Counted from the stretch's first letter, positions 33,137-42,413 are shown. The stretch: 64,000 nucleotides of DNA from Alphaproteobacteria bacterium (GCA_021774575.1 JAJFIX010000006.1:372001-436000); one strand, 5' to 3'. Numbers and translations: made by a program. Notes: generated by a model not told the origin, from the sequence alone.

Positions 33137-34380
33137 GCGCGCAATCGAATGGTGCCGGCGGCGCCTTCACGTTTCAAGTCGCCCAGTCGGAATTGGGGCC
33201 TTTGTTCGTCGACATGCTGAAGCTCGACGGCGATAGCGGGTCGCCGGTCGCCGCCCCCCTCGGCCGCTACAAGAAAGGCAGCTCCAAGAAACCGAGCGCC
33301 GAACTCAAGGCCGTCGCCGCCGACGCCGACGCGGCCAGGGCCGCCGCCATTCTGGCGCGTCCCGAATGGACCATGACCAACCGCACCGGCGGTGGCTCCC
33401 TGCCGCTCAGTTTTTTTACCGCCGCCCATGCGCCGTCGATCGACGAATATGGCGTCGCGGTGGTCGCACCGTCCTATGACGGTGCCTATTTCATCCAACT
33501 GTTCGCCAGCCCGTGGCTGTTTCTGGCCTGGTGGCTCAATCTCAATGCATCCGGGGCGGCGGAGCCGATTGCCAACTACATCCCGCCATCGACCAGCTAT
33601 GAGTCGCTGATCTATCTCCTGCATACTACCGACCTTTACCGGCGCGCCTCGATGAACAGTCAGCTGGATCACCAGCCGACCGAAATGCCATCGATCACCG
33701 CCGAAAGTTTCGGCGCCACGTTCAAAACATCGGTGCGCAGCAATGATTTGCGTTGGCTGTTGCCGGCCTTTCTCGGCCTCACACCAGGGCTCGACCGAGC
33801 CGGGTTCGATGAGGCCGGAGAGCATCTGAAGGCCCTGGCGCGGCTCGAATTTCTGTTTCCGGCCAAGAGCGGCGAAGATGGCGATACCAATGATCGGCTG
33901 GTGTTCGGCGAGGCCGGTCGGATCATGGGTGTCGAGTTCTACCGCAGCTGGTTTCAAGCTGTCGGTTTTGAGACGTCGGTACGCACTGGTGGCGGCTGGC
34001 GGGTCGCAGACCGAGGCTTCCTGGCCCCGACGGGATTGGCCAATCATCTGGTCCTCGTCGACTTGCACCAGGCTGGATCGGGATCCCCGAGTGTCAACCA
34101 CCAGGCGATGACGCGCGATGTCCTCGACGGAAAAATGGCCCGATTGCTGACCCAGTCGCTGGCTCAGTCGTTGCTGTCGCCGGACGAAGAGTCCGAGACC
34201 GCAACGCAAAACTGCGAGCAATGCGATCTACCGCTCAAGCCTGGTCAGAAATTTTGCGTCAATTGCGGTGCTGCTGTTGCCCCTCAGGATGTGAACGAAG
34301 AATCGACATACTGCACCCATTGCGGTGCCACATTGTTAATTGGCAAGATGTTTTGCGCGGACTGCGGGACACGAGCTTAA
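33133..34380 (+). CDS. Unknown protein with two C-terminal zinc ribbons
   Basis: 415 residues. The first ~350 form an unrecognised domain: AGGAFTFQVAQSELGPLFVDMLKLDGDSG at the start, then FFTAAHAPSIDEYGVAVVAPSYDGAYFIQLFASPWLFLAWWLNLNASG and FGEAGRIMGVEFYRSWFQAVGFETSVRTGGGW. The last 60 residues hold CEQCDLPLKPGQKFCVNCG and CTHCGATLLIGKMFCADCG, each a CxxC..CxxC ribbon. Starts with an ATGA overlap to the preceding gene, so expression is coupled. The shared ribbon with the two upstream membrane proteins suggests assembly or a common origin. Confidence 0.75.
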   Translation: MSAQSNGAGGAFTFQVAQSELGPLFVDMLKLDGDSGSPVAAPLGRYKKGSSKKPSAELKAVAADADAARAAAILARPEWTMTNRTGGGSLPLSFFTAAHAPSIDEYGVAVVAPSYDGAYFIQLFASPWLFLAWWLNLNASGAAEPIANYIPPSTSYESLIYLLHTTDLYRRASMNSQLDHQPTEMPSITAESFGATFKTSVRSNDLRWLLPAFLGLTPGLDRAGFDEAGEHLKALARLEFLFPAKSGEDGDTNDRLVFGEAGRIMGVEFYRSWFQAVGFETSVRTGGGWRVADRGFLAPTGLANHLVLVDLHQAGSGSPSVNHQAMTRDVLDGKMARLLTQSLAQSLLSPDEESETATQNCEQCDLPLKPGQKFCVNCGAAVAPQDVNEESTYCTHCGATLLIGKMFCADCGTRA

Positions 34381-34896
34381 ACGAGCGATCCTTTCGTAAA
34401 GCTGACCGCTCCATTGTCTGTCTAACATGACGAAACCTGTTTGATCAGATACTGTTGAGACTCTCATGTGGCGGGTTGACGCCATTCGGGCAGCCTGCAA
34501 ACCGACCCATCGGCGCCGCACTATGCGCGCCATCGTCTAATGGCAACGGATTCACCGAATATTTCAATGCGATCCAAAGCTCGCTATGGGCATGGGCCGA
34601 CCGGCACCACAAGAACCAATTCGACGGCGGCCGGCGCTAAGGCCGACCACCTGTGCTCAAAATCGGCTCGGCGCCAATGAGTGTCCTGGTCCCGCCGGAT
34701 GGCCAGCACGCGGACAAAATTCGGACCGCCATTCCGCTGGAGTAACGTCACCGATATTTTGGCAGCCTGCGTAGCTCCCATGCACTGGCGCAGAGCGTCG
34801 GTGTGATCGCAGCCTTCGGCCGCACAGACTTGGCGACTGGTTCGAATTAGACGTGACAATACCTGGTGATAAGCCGTAGGGAGGTTGAGTGCAGCA
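34381..34896. other. Intergenic region, no convincing gene
   Basis: 516 bases between convergent units. A minus-strand frame of 117 codons (34937-34584) overlaps the end of the rhamnulokinase gene, lacks a ribosome-binding site and resembles nothing I know, so it is not called. Confidence 0.5.
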
Positions 34897-36276
34897 TCAC
34901 CCCAAGATTTGGCGTCGCCAATTGTCCCTAAAATCAAACAAGTTCAACAATGCATGATCACTCTCAATTCGTTTAAGTTGCGGCGAGCGGGGGTGATCGA
35001 TCCGGGCCATCAAAGCTGCACCGGAGACTGTGCCTGTGTTGTCGCTGGAAATATATACAGTCTGCTTGTCACGCAATCTGGCGAGGCACCGAATATAGGC
35101 GGACGTATTCACAAAACTCCCCTCGACGATTACCTCTCCGGTCACCTCTAGGCGGTCAAGGCAATAGTCGGTCATCAGGGCACAATAGACGGCAGCCAGA
35201 GCTGGGCGGTCTACTAAATGAAGATGACTCTCCCCAAGGATACGGCCCTCCCTTGTGTGGAACGGTCCACCTTGGCCTGAAAAACAAGGCATCGGATATA
35301 TGTCGTTTGCGACAAAGTTGGCAATCTGGTCTTCGAGGATTTCGTCGCCAAATTGCTCGTTTGCGGAAATCTCGGCAAATTCTCGCCCACCCATAAACCG
35401 CATGCAGGCTATTGGCTCGCCCCTAAAATTCACGTTTGCGAGCATATCGTCGGCTTCGCGCATATGGATATCGGAAGATCCAATAGCCATACAAATGATC
35501 CAGGTTCCTGTCGAAATCACACTGAATTTTTCGTCGGGTCGGGCAATCAAGTGAGGCGCAAGCGAGGCATTGCTGTCGTGCAAACCTACAAAAACTTCGG
35601 CTTCAGGTCTTAGGCCGAATTGCTTCGCGATCTCGGGCAATACAGGGCCCAGAGATTGTGTCGCTGAAATAATTTTAGGAAACAATGCTGTCCATCCCTG
35701 GGCAGTTGCCAGATCGGAATATACTTTGGTTGTAGGGTGCCAGAGATCGGTGTGGCAGCCCAGTGATGTGACCTCAGTTGCCGCGTTTCCGGTCAGTCGC
35801 CACGTCCAATATTGCGGATAAAGCAGGATATGCCGGGTTCGAGAAAATTCTGCCGGAAAAGTTTTCTGCAGCCAAAAAAATTGTTTGCCAAGATTAAGCC
35901 CGTTGGGCAACAAGGGGCTAAGTGTCTCAGCAAAATCGTCGCGCACTTCTTCATAGGCACTCGAAATTTCTTCCACTTGAACGTGTTCATAGTCGAGCAC
36001 AGGTAGAGCAAGCCCGCAGTCGTCAACAAGCACCGCCGTCGCACCATGGGTAACCACATTAATCGTTTGAGTGTTAGCAGTGAGCTTGGATTTTCTCAGT
36101 GCCTGCAAAAACCAGTCCCAGATGTAGTCAACATCGAGATGAGGATAAGGACCAGACGAGATGGTCCGGTTGGCGGCACTCATTGAGTCCACCATTACGC
36201 CTTCAGCGTCAACAAAGGACAGTTTTAGATTGGTTTTGCCAATATCAAAAATGGCAACGAGACTGGCTGGCGACAT
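34897..36276 (-). CDS. rhaK: Sugar kinase of the rhamnose locus (RhaK-type, FGGY family)
   Basis: About 459 residues. ATP-dependent phosphorylation of rhamnulose to rhamnulose 1-phosphate is the expected reaction. The N-terminal phosphate-1 motif VAIFDIGKTNLKLSFVD, HGATAVLVDD, the hydrophobic sugar-side FWLQKTFPAEF, the catalytic base region VGLHDSNASLAPHL with Asp, and the adenosine motif EVIVEGSFVNTSAYIRCLA are seen. The ATG at 36276 follows the mutarotase stop by 6 bp; a TTG at 36282 is also possible. In Rhizobium leguminosarum the homologous kinase is also needed for transport by the RhaSTPQ system. Last gene of the leftward rhaR-rhaM-rhaK unit. Confidence 0.88.
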   Translation of the reverse strand: MSPASLVAIFDIGKTNLKLSFVDAEGVMVDSMSAANRTISSGPYPHLDVDYIWDWFLQALRKSKLTANTQTINVVTHGATAVLVDDCGLALPVLDYEHVQVEEISSAYEEVRDDFAETLSPLLPNGLNLGKQFFWLQKTFPAEFSRTRHILLYPQYWTWRLTGNAATEVTSLGCHTDLWHPTTKVYSDLATAQGWTALFPKIISATQSLGPVLPEIAKQFGLRPEAEVFVGLHDSNASLAPHLIARPDEKFSVISTGTWIICMAIGSSDIHMREADDMLANVNFRGEPIACMRFMGGREFAEISANEQFGDEILEDQIANFVANDIYPMPCFSGQGGPFHTREGRILGESHLHLVDRPALAAVYCALMTDYCLDRLEVTGEVIVEGSFVNTSAYIRCLARLRDKQTVYISSDNTGTVSGAALMARIDHPRSPQLKRIESDHALLNLFDFRDNWRRQILG

Positions 36277-36282
36277 GGGCAA

Positions 36283-36597
36283 TCAGTCCATATGAAAAAC
36301 TGGGGTCAATGGCACCGCAACTGGGGATTGATCGAGGTTTGTTTCCATGATATCGGCCATATGGGCCCACCATTTTTTCATGATCGGTAAGTTGGCCAGG
36401 TCAGATAGCTTGCTTTCGTCGGCGACCCGAAATACCGCAAAAAGTATATTGGTCTCAGCATCGAGATAGATCGAATAATCAGCCAAGCCATTTGCAGTCA
36501 ATGCGTGCTTTAATTCGGGCCAAATTTCATTATGCCGCATCCGGTATTCGTCAGCCATGCCAGCCAATAAATTCATTTTTAAGGCAAGTTTTTTCAT
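36283..36597 (-). CDS. rhaM: L-rhamnose mutarotase
   Basis: 104 residues, the usual length (called RhaU in rhizobia). Interconverts alpha and beta rhamnopyranose. Family signatures: YRMRHNEIWPELKHALTANGLADYSIYLD with the active-site His, FAVFRV and LANLPIMKKWWAHMADIMETN with the WW-H segment, and the final PLTPVFHMD. Between rhaR and rhaK on the minus strand. Confidence 0.93.
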   Translation of the reverse strand: MKKLALKMNLLAGMADEYRMRHNEIWPELKHALTANGLADYSIYLDAETNILFAVFRVADESKLSDLANLPIMKKWWAHMADIMETNLDQSPVAVPLTPVFHMD

Positions 36598-36614
36598 TTT
36601 CTAAATAATTTTTT

Positions 36615-37424
36615 CTATGCGGCCGCGTGCAATTCCGCATTCGCCGTCCCATCGGCAGGCGCGATGATAACGTTGACACCTGCATTATTTAGAAGTGCAA
36701 CATGGCTCGCTTCAACAGCCTCATCCGTGACCACCGTATCGATCCTAACGAGGGGGCAAAGAATAAGGCTGCCGCGGGACTTAAATTTTGAACTGTCGAC
36801 CATTACTATGAGTTTTTCAGCTTGGCCAATCAGTTTTCCCTCGGCCTGAATAAGAAGTGGGTCCGCTTCCATAAGACCCTGCTTACCAAGGCCAAAAGCA
36901 CCCAGGAACATTTTCGAAGCATAATGATTCTGCACGATATCGGCATCAAATGGGCTGAGCACGATTTGTTGCTCGCGATAAACTTCCCCGCCTGGCAAGA
37001 TGATCCTGTTTTCGCTCTTGCGGACAAGTTGTTCTGCGATAGGAAATGAATTTGTCAAAATTTGCAGTTTTTTCGACATTAAAAACTCAACCATCATGTA
37101 TGTGGTCGTGCCACCATTGATGATAATGGGCTCTCCGTCATCGCAAAGTTCGACAGCAGCCCGTGCGATGGCTCGTTTCTTATCGGCATTGACGAGCTGG
37201 CTATGCTCAAACAATGGTGCCGTGATGGTATCGCCCATCGCTGGCGCCACCGCTTCCGCGCCGCCGCGTATTTTTCTTATTTGATTGGCTGAGTCCAGTG
37301 CTCGGATATCTCGCCTAACAGTGGCTTCCGACGCACTGAGCAATCCGGCAATATCACCGACGGTCATAACCTTCTCTTCCGCGAGGGCGCGGATAATTTC
37401 CTTATGACGCTGACGTTCCAACAT
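36615..37424 (-). CDS. rhaR: DeoR-family transcriptional regulator of rhamnose genes
   Basis: 269 residues from the ATG at 37424 (MLERQRHKEII...), the normal DeoR start; the frame extends 22 codons upstream without support. The HTH is VGDIAGLLSASEATVRRDIRAL, followed by IRKIRGGA. The DeoRC effector domain contains KKRAIARAAVELCDDGEPIIINGGTTTYMMVEFL with the phospho-sugar loop GGTTTY, and KLIVMVDSSKFKSRGSLILCPL. Probably a repressor relieved by a phosphorylated rhamnose intermediate. Transcribed away from rhaD; the 253-bp gap holds an operator candidate and a strong promoter. Confidence 0.92.
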   Translation of the reverse strand: MLERQRHKEIIRALAEEKVMTVGDIAGLLSASEATVRRDIRALDSANQIRKIRGGAEAVAPAMGDTITAPLFEHSQLVNADKKRAIARAAVELCDDGEPIIINGGTTTYMMVEFLMSKKLQILTNSFPIAEQLVRKSENRIILPGGEVYREQQIVLSPFDADIVQNHYASKMFLGAFGLGKQGLMEADPLLIQAEGKLIGQAEKLIVMVDSSKFKSRGSLILCPLVRIDTVVTDEAVEASHVALLNNAGVNVIIAPADGTANAELHAAA

Positions 37425-37535
37425 AATTTCGTCCTCGGTCTCGCCTGACAAAAATTGGGCTCTAAATGCAAATCGATCAAATACAATCATATAATGTCAA
37501 TAATGCCGTAAATATTTGCATTTATCGGTCAAAAA

Positions 37536-37553
37536 TGATCATAACTGATTGAC
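37536..37553 (+). promoter_or_regulatory. Candidate RhaR operator, rhaD side
   Basis: TGATCA-TAAC-TGATTGAC. The same TGATCA-N4-TGATTGA pattern occurs at 41189 and 41220 ahead of rhaS. It overlaps the -35 box at 37549, as expected for a repressor site. Confidence 0.6.
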
Positions 37554-37577
37554 GGCCCGTGTCACGACAATTATACA
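37549..37577 (+). promoter_or_regulatory. Sigma70-type promoter for rhaD
   Basis: TTGACG (37549-37554), a 17-base spacer, TATACA (37572-37577). Near-consensus in both boxes, and the start of rhaD is 100 bp downstream. Confidence 0.65.
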
Positions 37578-37677
37578 AGAGTCGAGGCTCAGGAATGATG
37601 AAATATTATGCCAACCGAAAGGTGGGCCGCTCTTTTCCGGTCAGAACATTTTTACGCTGTAATAAAGGACTCGCAAA

Positions 37678-39789
37678 GTGTCCAATCAAAAGCTTGGTGG
37701 AGATAATTTAGGGGCGCCTTCGTTTGAAGGTAAATGGGATGGAGCACATGCTGCGACCCTTGCAGAATCCGAGTTGCTGCTCTATCGGTCGAATTTATTG
37801 GGGTCGGATAAGCGGATAACCAACTATGCTGGCGGCAACACGTCGGCAAAGATCAAGATGGATCACCCTCATGATGGGTCCACAGTTGACGTTCTGTGGG
37901 TTAAGGGCTCGGGTGGTGATCTGGGGTCGATGAATTTGGATGGGTTCGCAACTCTAGAAATGCCGAAACTCTTGGGGCTCAAGGCGCTGTATCGTGGTCT
38001 CGAGTTCGAAGATGAAATGGTCGCAAAGTTACCCCAGTGCACTTTTAACCTAAATCCCCGTGCCGCAAGTATCGATACGCCACTGCATGCCTATATTTCA
38101 CACACCCATGTGGATCATATGCACCCAGATGCCATTATCGCTCTCGCCGCCTCACGCGATGGCCAGGCGATCACCGCCAAATTGTTTGGCGGAACGATTG
38201 GTTGGTTGCAATGGCAAAGACCGGGGTTTGATCTTGGTCTCCAGTTGGAGGCTGCAACTTGTGATAATCCCGACCTGGAAGGAATTATTCTGGCAGGTCA
38301 CGGGCTCTTCACCTGGGCCGACACATCGAGGAAATGTTACGAAACAACCCTTCGCGTGATTGAGACGGCAGATGGCTGGCTGCGCAACCAAAAAAGTTCT
38401 TCGGTGTTTGGTGGCGCTGCCTGTGAGGCGTTACCGACTGCCGAGCGACGCAAAACGGCGGCAAGTTTGCTGCCAGAGCTTCGCGGCGCTCTTAGTTCTG
38501 ACCAAAAAAAAATAGCACATTTTTCGGACGCAGATGCTGTGCTGGAATTCGTCAACAGCAAGGACCTGCGGCCGCTCGCAACTTTGGGAACATCCTGTCC
38601 GGATCATTTCTTGCGAACCAAAATTCATCCCCTTGTCATCGAACAAGACCTATTTGATGACGGCATAAATAATGATGGATTACGAGACCTCATCGAATCC
38701 TATCGAGAGTCCTACAAGGCATATTATCAACGAAACGCACTCCCCGACTCTCCACTCTTGCGCGATCCGAACCCGGTCGTAATGTTATTGCCACGGGTTG
38801 GCATGGTGACCCTGGCCAAGGACAAACCAACCGCCCGTATTGCTTCGGAATATTATATAAATGCCATCAATGTGATGCGCGGCGCTTCACAGGTTAGCGA
38901 ATATGTGGGCCTTTCTGAAGCCGAGGCATTTAAGATCGAATATTGGGCGCTCGAAGAAGCTAAGCTCCAGCGCCAACCGAAACCAAAACCACTTGTCGGT
39001 AGGGTTGCATTCGTAACCGGCGCTGCAGGGGGGATCGGCAAGGCGATTGCGCGGCGGTTTCTCGCCGAGGGCGCATGTGTATCCATGTTCGATATTGATG
39101 TGGATGGACTCAGCAAGGCATCCCAGGAAATGGTAGCTGCATTCGACACAAATAGAGTGCTCGCGATTGAAGGTGATGTAACGAGCGAAAGCAGTGTTGC
39201 GGCCGCGATGGAAGATACTGTGATGAACTTTGGTGGCGTTGATATCGTGGTCTCTAACGCTGGAATAGCGTCTGCAGCCCCGATTGAAGACACGTCACTT
39301 GAAATGTGGCAAAGAAATTTCGACATCCTTTCAACTGGCTATTTTCTGGTGGCACGTGAAGCTATGCGGCTTCTTCGGCGTCAGGGTACCGGCGGGTCAA
39401 TGGTCTTTGTTGCGAGTAAAAATGCCCTTGTTGCATCCGCACAAGCGGCGGCGTATTCAGCCGCCAAGGCGTCTGAGTTACAATTGGCGCGTGTTTTAGC
39501 CGTCGAAGGTGCGGCCGCTGGAATCCGCGTCAATGTGGTCAATCCTGATGCCGTTTTACAGGACTCAAAAATCTGGTCCGGTGAATGGCGGGAGGAAAGG
39601 GCGCGTGCCTATAAAATTGATGAAGAGCAATTGGCGGAACACTATAAGCAACGAAGTTTGCTAAAATGTTCTGTTAGTCCCGATGATGTGGCTGAAGCCG
39701 TATATTTCTTCGCTTCCGATAAATCGGCAAAATCGACAGGAAATATTCTTAACGTCGATGCGGGCAACGCAGGTGCCTTTACACGTTAA
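37678..39789 (+). CDS. rhaD: Fused rhamnulose-1-phosphate aldolase / lactaldehyde dehydrogenase
   Basis: 703 residues. GTG at 37678, AAAGGA upstream. Residues 1-430 are a class II aldolase with zinc ligands in SHTHVDHMHPDAI and AGHGLFTWADT; it cleaves rhamnulose 1-phosphate to DHAP and L-lactaldehyde. Residues ~440-703 are an SDR with VAFVTGAAGGIGKAIARRF (TGxxxGIG from Thr447), SNAG, and the catalytic YSAAK (Tyr593, Lys597); it oxidises L-lactaldehyde to L-lactate. This fusion is characteristic of the rhizobial/alphaproteobacterial pathway. Transcribed away from rhaR. Confidence 0.95.
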   Translation: MSNQKLGGDNLGAPSFEGKWDGAHAATLAESELLLYRSNLLGSDKRITNYAGGNTSAKIKMDHPHDGSTVDVLWVKGSGGDLGSMNLDGFATLEMPKLLGLKALYRGLEFEDEMVAKLPQCTFNLNPRAASIDTPLHAYISHTHVDHMHPDAIIALAASRDGQAITAKLFGGTIGWLQWQRPGFDLGLQLEAATCDNPDLEGIILAGHGLFTWADTSRKCYETTLRVIETADGWLRNQKSSSVFGGAACEALPTAERRKTAASLLPELRGALSSDQKKIAHFSDADAVLEFVNSKDLRPLATLGTSCPDHFLRTKIHPLVIEQDLFDDGINNDGLRDLIESYRESYKAYYQRNALPDSPLLRDPNPVVMLLPRVGMVTLAKDKPTARIASEYYINAINVMRGASQVSEYVGLSEAEAFKIEYWALEEAKLQRQPKPKPLVGRVAFVTGAAGGIGKAIARRFLAEGACVSMFDIDVDGLSKASQEMVAAFDTNRVLAIEGDVTSESSVAAAMEDTVMNFGGVDIVVSNAGIASAAPIEDTSLEMWQRNFDILSTGYFLVAREAMRLLRRQGTGGSMVFVASKNALVASAQAAAYSAAKASELQLARVLAVEGAAAGIRVNVVNPDAVLQDSKIWSGEWREERARAYKIDEEQLAEHYKQRSLLKCSVSPDDVAEAVYFFASDKSAKSTGNILNVDAGNAGAFTR

Positions 39790-39841
39790 AGAAAACAAAT
39801 TGCCGGACCATGTAAATCGACATCGACTGAGGGGAACGCGA

Positions 39842-41140
39842 GTGTCACCAGAATATGAAATAGACGCCGAACTCATTGGTTCTGAAAATGCGCATCGGGC
39901 TGCGAATTTGGAGCGCGATTACGGCGAACTCGGTGACCGCTTGGCGCGGCGTGGCATTGATATAGAAAGCATTACCAAACAATTAAAGGCGTTCCAGGTC
40001 GCAATCCCAAGTTGGGGAGTGGGCACTGGTGGGACGCGTTTTGCTCGCTTTCCCGGCCCTGGAGAGCCGCGCAATATTTATGAAAAGATTGAAGACTGCA
40101 GCGTCATTCGCCAGCTTGTCTGCTCGACATCAACGGTATCGACACATTTCCCTTGGGATAGCGTTGAAGATTATGCTGGATTGGCGAAATTTGCTCAAAT
40201 AAAAGGGCTCGCCTTTGATGCCGTCAACTCAAATACATTTCAAGATCAGCAAGACCAATCCCATTCATACAAATTTGGGAGCCTCAGCCATATCGCCAAA
40301 CCTGTCCGGGACCAGGCAATTGCACATAATATAGAATGTATTGAGGCTGGCCAAAAACTGGGTTCACATGCCCTGACGATTTGGGTCGCTGACGGTTCAA
40401 ATTTTCCCGGCCAGCAAAATTTCCGTGATGCGTTCGATCGCTATCTAGATAGCATGACACAGATATACGCACGATTGCCTCATGACTGGCAGCTCTTCAT
40501 TGAACACAAACTTTTTGAACCGGCATTCTATGCGACGGTAATAGCAGACTGGGGAAGCAGCTACCTGGCCGCAACTCAACTCGGTGACAAGGCAAAATGC
40601 CTGGTAGATCTTGGCCATCATGCCCCAAATACAAATATCGAATTGATCGTTGCCCGGCTCGCCCATTTTGGCAAATTGGGGGGCTTTCACTTTAATGACA
40701 GCAAATATGGTGACGACGACTTAGACAGTGGTTCAATTAACCCCTATCAGCTTTTTCTCGTGTTTAATGAACTTGCCGATGCCACGGAACGTGCCGAGCA
40801 TGGGTTTGCACCCGCCTATATGATGGACCAGTCACACAATGTGACCGACCCCATCGAAAGTCTCATCACCAGCGCCGTAACACTGCAAAGAACCATGGTG
40901 CAGGCAGCCCTTGTTGACCGGTCGGCCCTGGGCGATGCGCAGGCAGATAACGACGCCATTCTTGCGTCACAGATTCTGCAACAGGCTTATACAACCGACG
41001 TCGCCCCGATCACAGCAAAATTGCGCTTCGATCAAGGCGGTGCGATTGACCCGCTCAAATTATTTAGGCGCAGCGATTACCGTAAGCAAAAGACTGCCGA
41101 TCGACCGGAAAGTGGCGGAAAAACTGCTGGCATTGTCTAA
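39842..41140 (+). CDS. rhaI: L-rhamnose isomerase
   Basis: 432 residues from the GTG at 39842, which follows GAGGGG; the open frame upstream lies inside rhaD and is not used. TIM-barrel isomerase converting L-rhamnose to L-rhamnulose. Metal-binding and catalytic segments: WVADGSNFPGQQNFRDA, WQLFIEHKLFEPAFYATVIADWG, KAKCLVDLGHHAPNTNIELIVARL and GGFHFNDSKYGDDDLDSGSINPYQLFLVFNEL. It is of the rhizobial/Pseudomonas stutzeri type, not the E. coli RhaA family. 52 bp after rhaD, same operon. Confidence 0.94.
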   Translation: MSPEYEIDAELIGSENAHRAANLERDYGELGDRLARRGIDIESITKQLKAFQVAIPSWGVGTGGTRFARFPGPGEPRNIYEKIEDCSVIRQLVCSTSTVSTHFPWDSVEDYAGLAKFAQIKGLAFDAVNSNTFQDQQDQSHSYKFGSLSHIAKPVRDQAIAHNIECIEAGQKLGSHALTIWVADGSNFPGQQNFRDAFDRYLDSMTQIYARLPHDWQLFIEHKLFEPAFYATVIADWGSSYLAATQLGDKAKCLVDLGHHAPNTNIELIVARLAHFGKLGGFHFNDSKYGDDDLDSGSINPYQLFLVFNELADATERAEHGFAPAYMMDQSHNVTDPIESLITSAVTLQRTMVQAALVDRSALGDAQADNDAILASQILQQAYTTDVAPITAKLRFDQGGAIDPLKLFRRSDYRKQKTADRPESGGKTAGIV

Positions 41141-41188
41141 TTTGAACATAGAGGGAACAGTGCCCCCTCGTGTTTACTTGACCATAAT

Positions 41189-41206
41189 TGATCAGAAATG
41201 ATTGAT
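41189..41206 (+). promoter_or_regulatory. Candidate RhaR operator, rhaS distal site
   Basis: TGATCA-GAAA-TGATTGAT. Its centre is 31 bp (about three helical turns) upstream of the next site, which would allow bound dimers on one face. Confidence 0.55.
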
Positions 41207-41219
41207 ATTCTCAAAAAAG

Positions 41220-41237
41220 TGATCACTAATGATTGAC
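41220..41237 (+). promoter_or_regulatory. Candidate RhaR operator, rhaS proximal site
   Basis: TGATCA-CTAA-TGATTGAC. Overlaps TTGACA at 41233 in the same register as the rhaD site overlaps its -35 box. Confidence 0.6.
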
Positions 41238-41262
41238 ATTTGGCAGAGTCTGATCCAATCTT
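41233..41262 (+). promoter_or_regulatory. Likely promoter for the rhaSTPQ unit
   Basis: TTGACA (41233-41238), 18-base spacer, AATCTT (41257-41262). The -35 is perfect; the -10 is weak, so regulation by an activator is also possible. Confidence 0.45.
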
Positions 41263-41417
41263 TCGAACGTCTTAAAAATTGGAGAATATTGCCGACTGTT
41301 ATATGCCGCTGCCGGATACGTTCAGACGGGGCAAATTAGGTCGGAAGGATTTTAAATAGACGATAATCATATCCGGCTGGATCTCGGGCCGGGTCACCAA
41401 GGGAAGGAAATCACATT

Positions 41418-42413
41418 ATGAAACGAATTATTTCGTTAGCTGTTGCGTCGGCGGCAATATTCGCCTCGGTCGCTAGTGCGCAAGCTCAAGATGTGCGCAT
41501 TGCTATGTTGGTAAAGAATCTCGGTAATGGTTTTTTTGATGCCGCAAATAAAGGCGGTCAAGAAGCGGCGGACGAGTTGGGCAATGTTGAACTGATATTC
41601 ACAGCACCAACGGCACCGACCGCCGAGGGACAGATCGAAATTATTAATAACCTCATCGCTCAAAACGTTGATGCGATCGTAATTTCTGCAAATGACCCAA
41701 CCGCTCTAATTCCGGCGACACAGCGTGCAATGGCTCGGGGTATCACGGTCATTTCGTTCGATAGTGGCATCGCCCAAGAAGGTCGTCAGATGCAGTTAAA
41801 CCCATCAAACAACGAGTTGATTGGGGTCAAGCAAATCCAAATGGCTTCCGACGCTGCCGGGGGTTCCGGTGAAATCGCTATTTTGAGCGCCACTGCACAA
41901 GCCACGAATCAAAATATTTGGATCGACGAAATGCGCAAGGAACTGGCCAACGCGAACCGCTCCTCTCTTAATTTGGTAGATGTTGTGTTCGGCGATGACC
42001 AATCGGACAAAAGCTATCAAGAAGCTCTGGGCTTGTTTGCTAGGTTCCCTGACTTGAAAGTTATTATCGCGCCGACAACTGTTGGAATTGCAGCAGCAGC
42101 CCAGGCCGTTCGCGACGAAGATCTTGTCGGAAAAGTATTTGTTACCGGCCTTGGTTTGCCTTCGGAAATGGCCGGCCATGTTGATAGCGGCGCGGTAGAG
42201 AGCTTTGCAATTTGGAACCCGATTGATCTGGGATACACGGCAACCTACGCCGCGTTCCAAATCGCGCAGGGCAATGCCACAGCCGAGCCAGGAGACTCGA
42301 TCCCTGTCGGTCGCATGGGAACGCTGAGCATCGGCGACACAGGCGAAGCCGCGATGGCAGAACCGTTCACTTATGATGCAAGCAATGTGAACGACTTCAA
42401 AGATATATTCTAA
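41418..42413 (+). CDS. rhaS: Rhamnose ABC transporter substrate-binding protein
   Basis: 331 residues, periplasmic. Signal peptide MKRIISLAVASAAIFASVASAQA, then a type I sugar-binding fold (Peripla_BP_4): DVRIAMLVKNLGNGFFDAANKGGQEAADELG, IIEINNLIAQNVDAIVISANDP region, TVISFDSGIAQEGRQMQLNPSNNELIG and VIIAPTTVGIAAAAQAV. AAGGAA precedes the ATG. Followed by a hairpin-T run, consistent with a higher level of this subunit than of the membrane parts. Confidence 0.92.
   Translation: MKRIISLAVASAAIFASVASAQAQDVRIAMLVKNLGNGFFDAANKGGQEAADELGNVELIFTAPTAPTAEGQIEIINNLIAQNVDAIVISANDPTALIPATQRAMARGITVISFDSGIAQEGRQMQLNPSNNELIGVKQIQMASDAAGGSGEIAILSATAQATNQNIWIDEMRKELANANRSSLNLVDVVFGDDQSDKSYQEALGLFARFPDLKVIIAPTTVGIAAAAQAVRDEDLVGKVFVTGLGLPSEMAGHVDSGAVESFAIWNPIDLGYTATYAAFQIAQGNATAEPGDSIPVGRMGTLSIGDTGEAAMAEPFTYDASNVNDFKDIF

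Noticed and set aside
34584-34937. 117-codon minus-strand frame after the zinc-ribbon operon
   Set aside because: Overlaps the rhamnulokinase end by 41 bp, no ribosome-binding site, composition not protein-like; likely chance.
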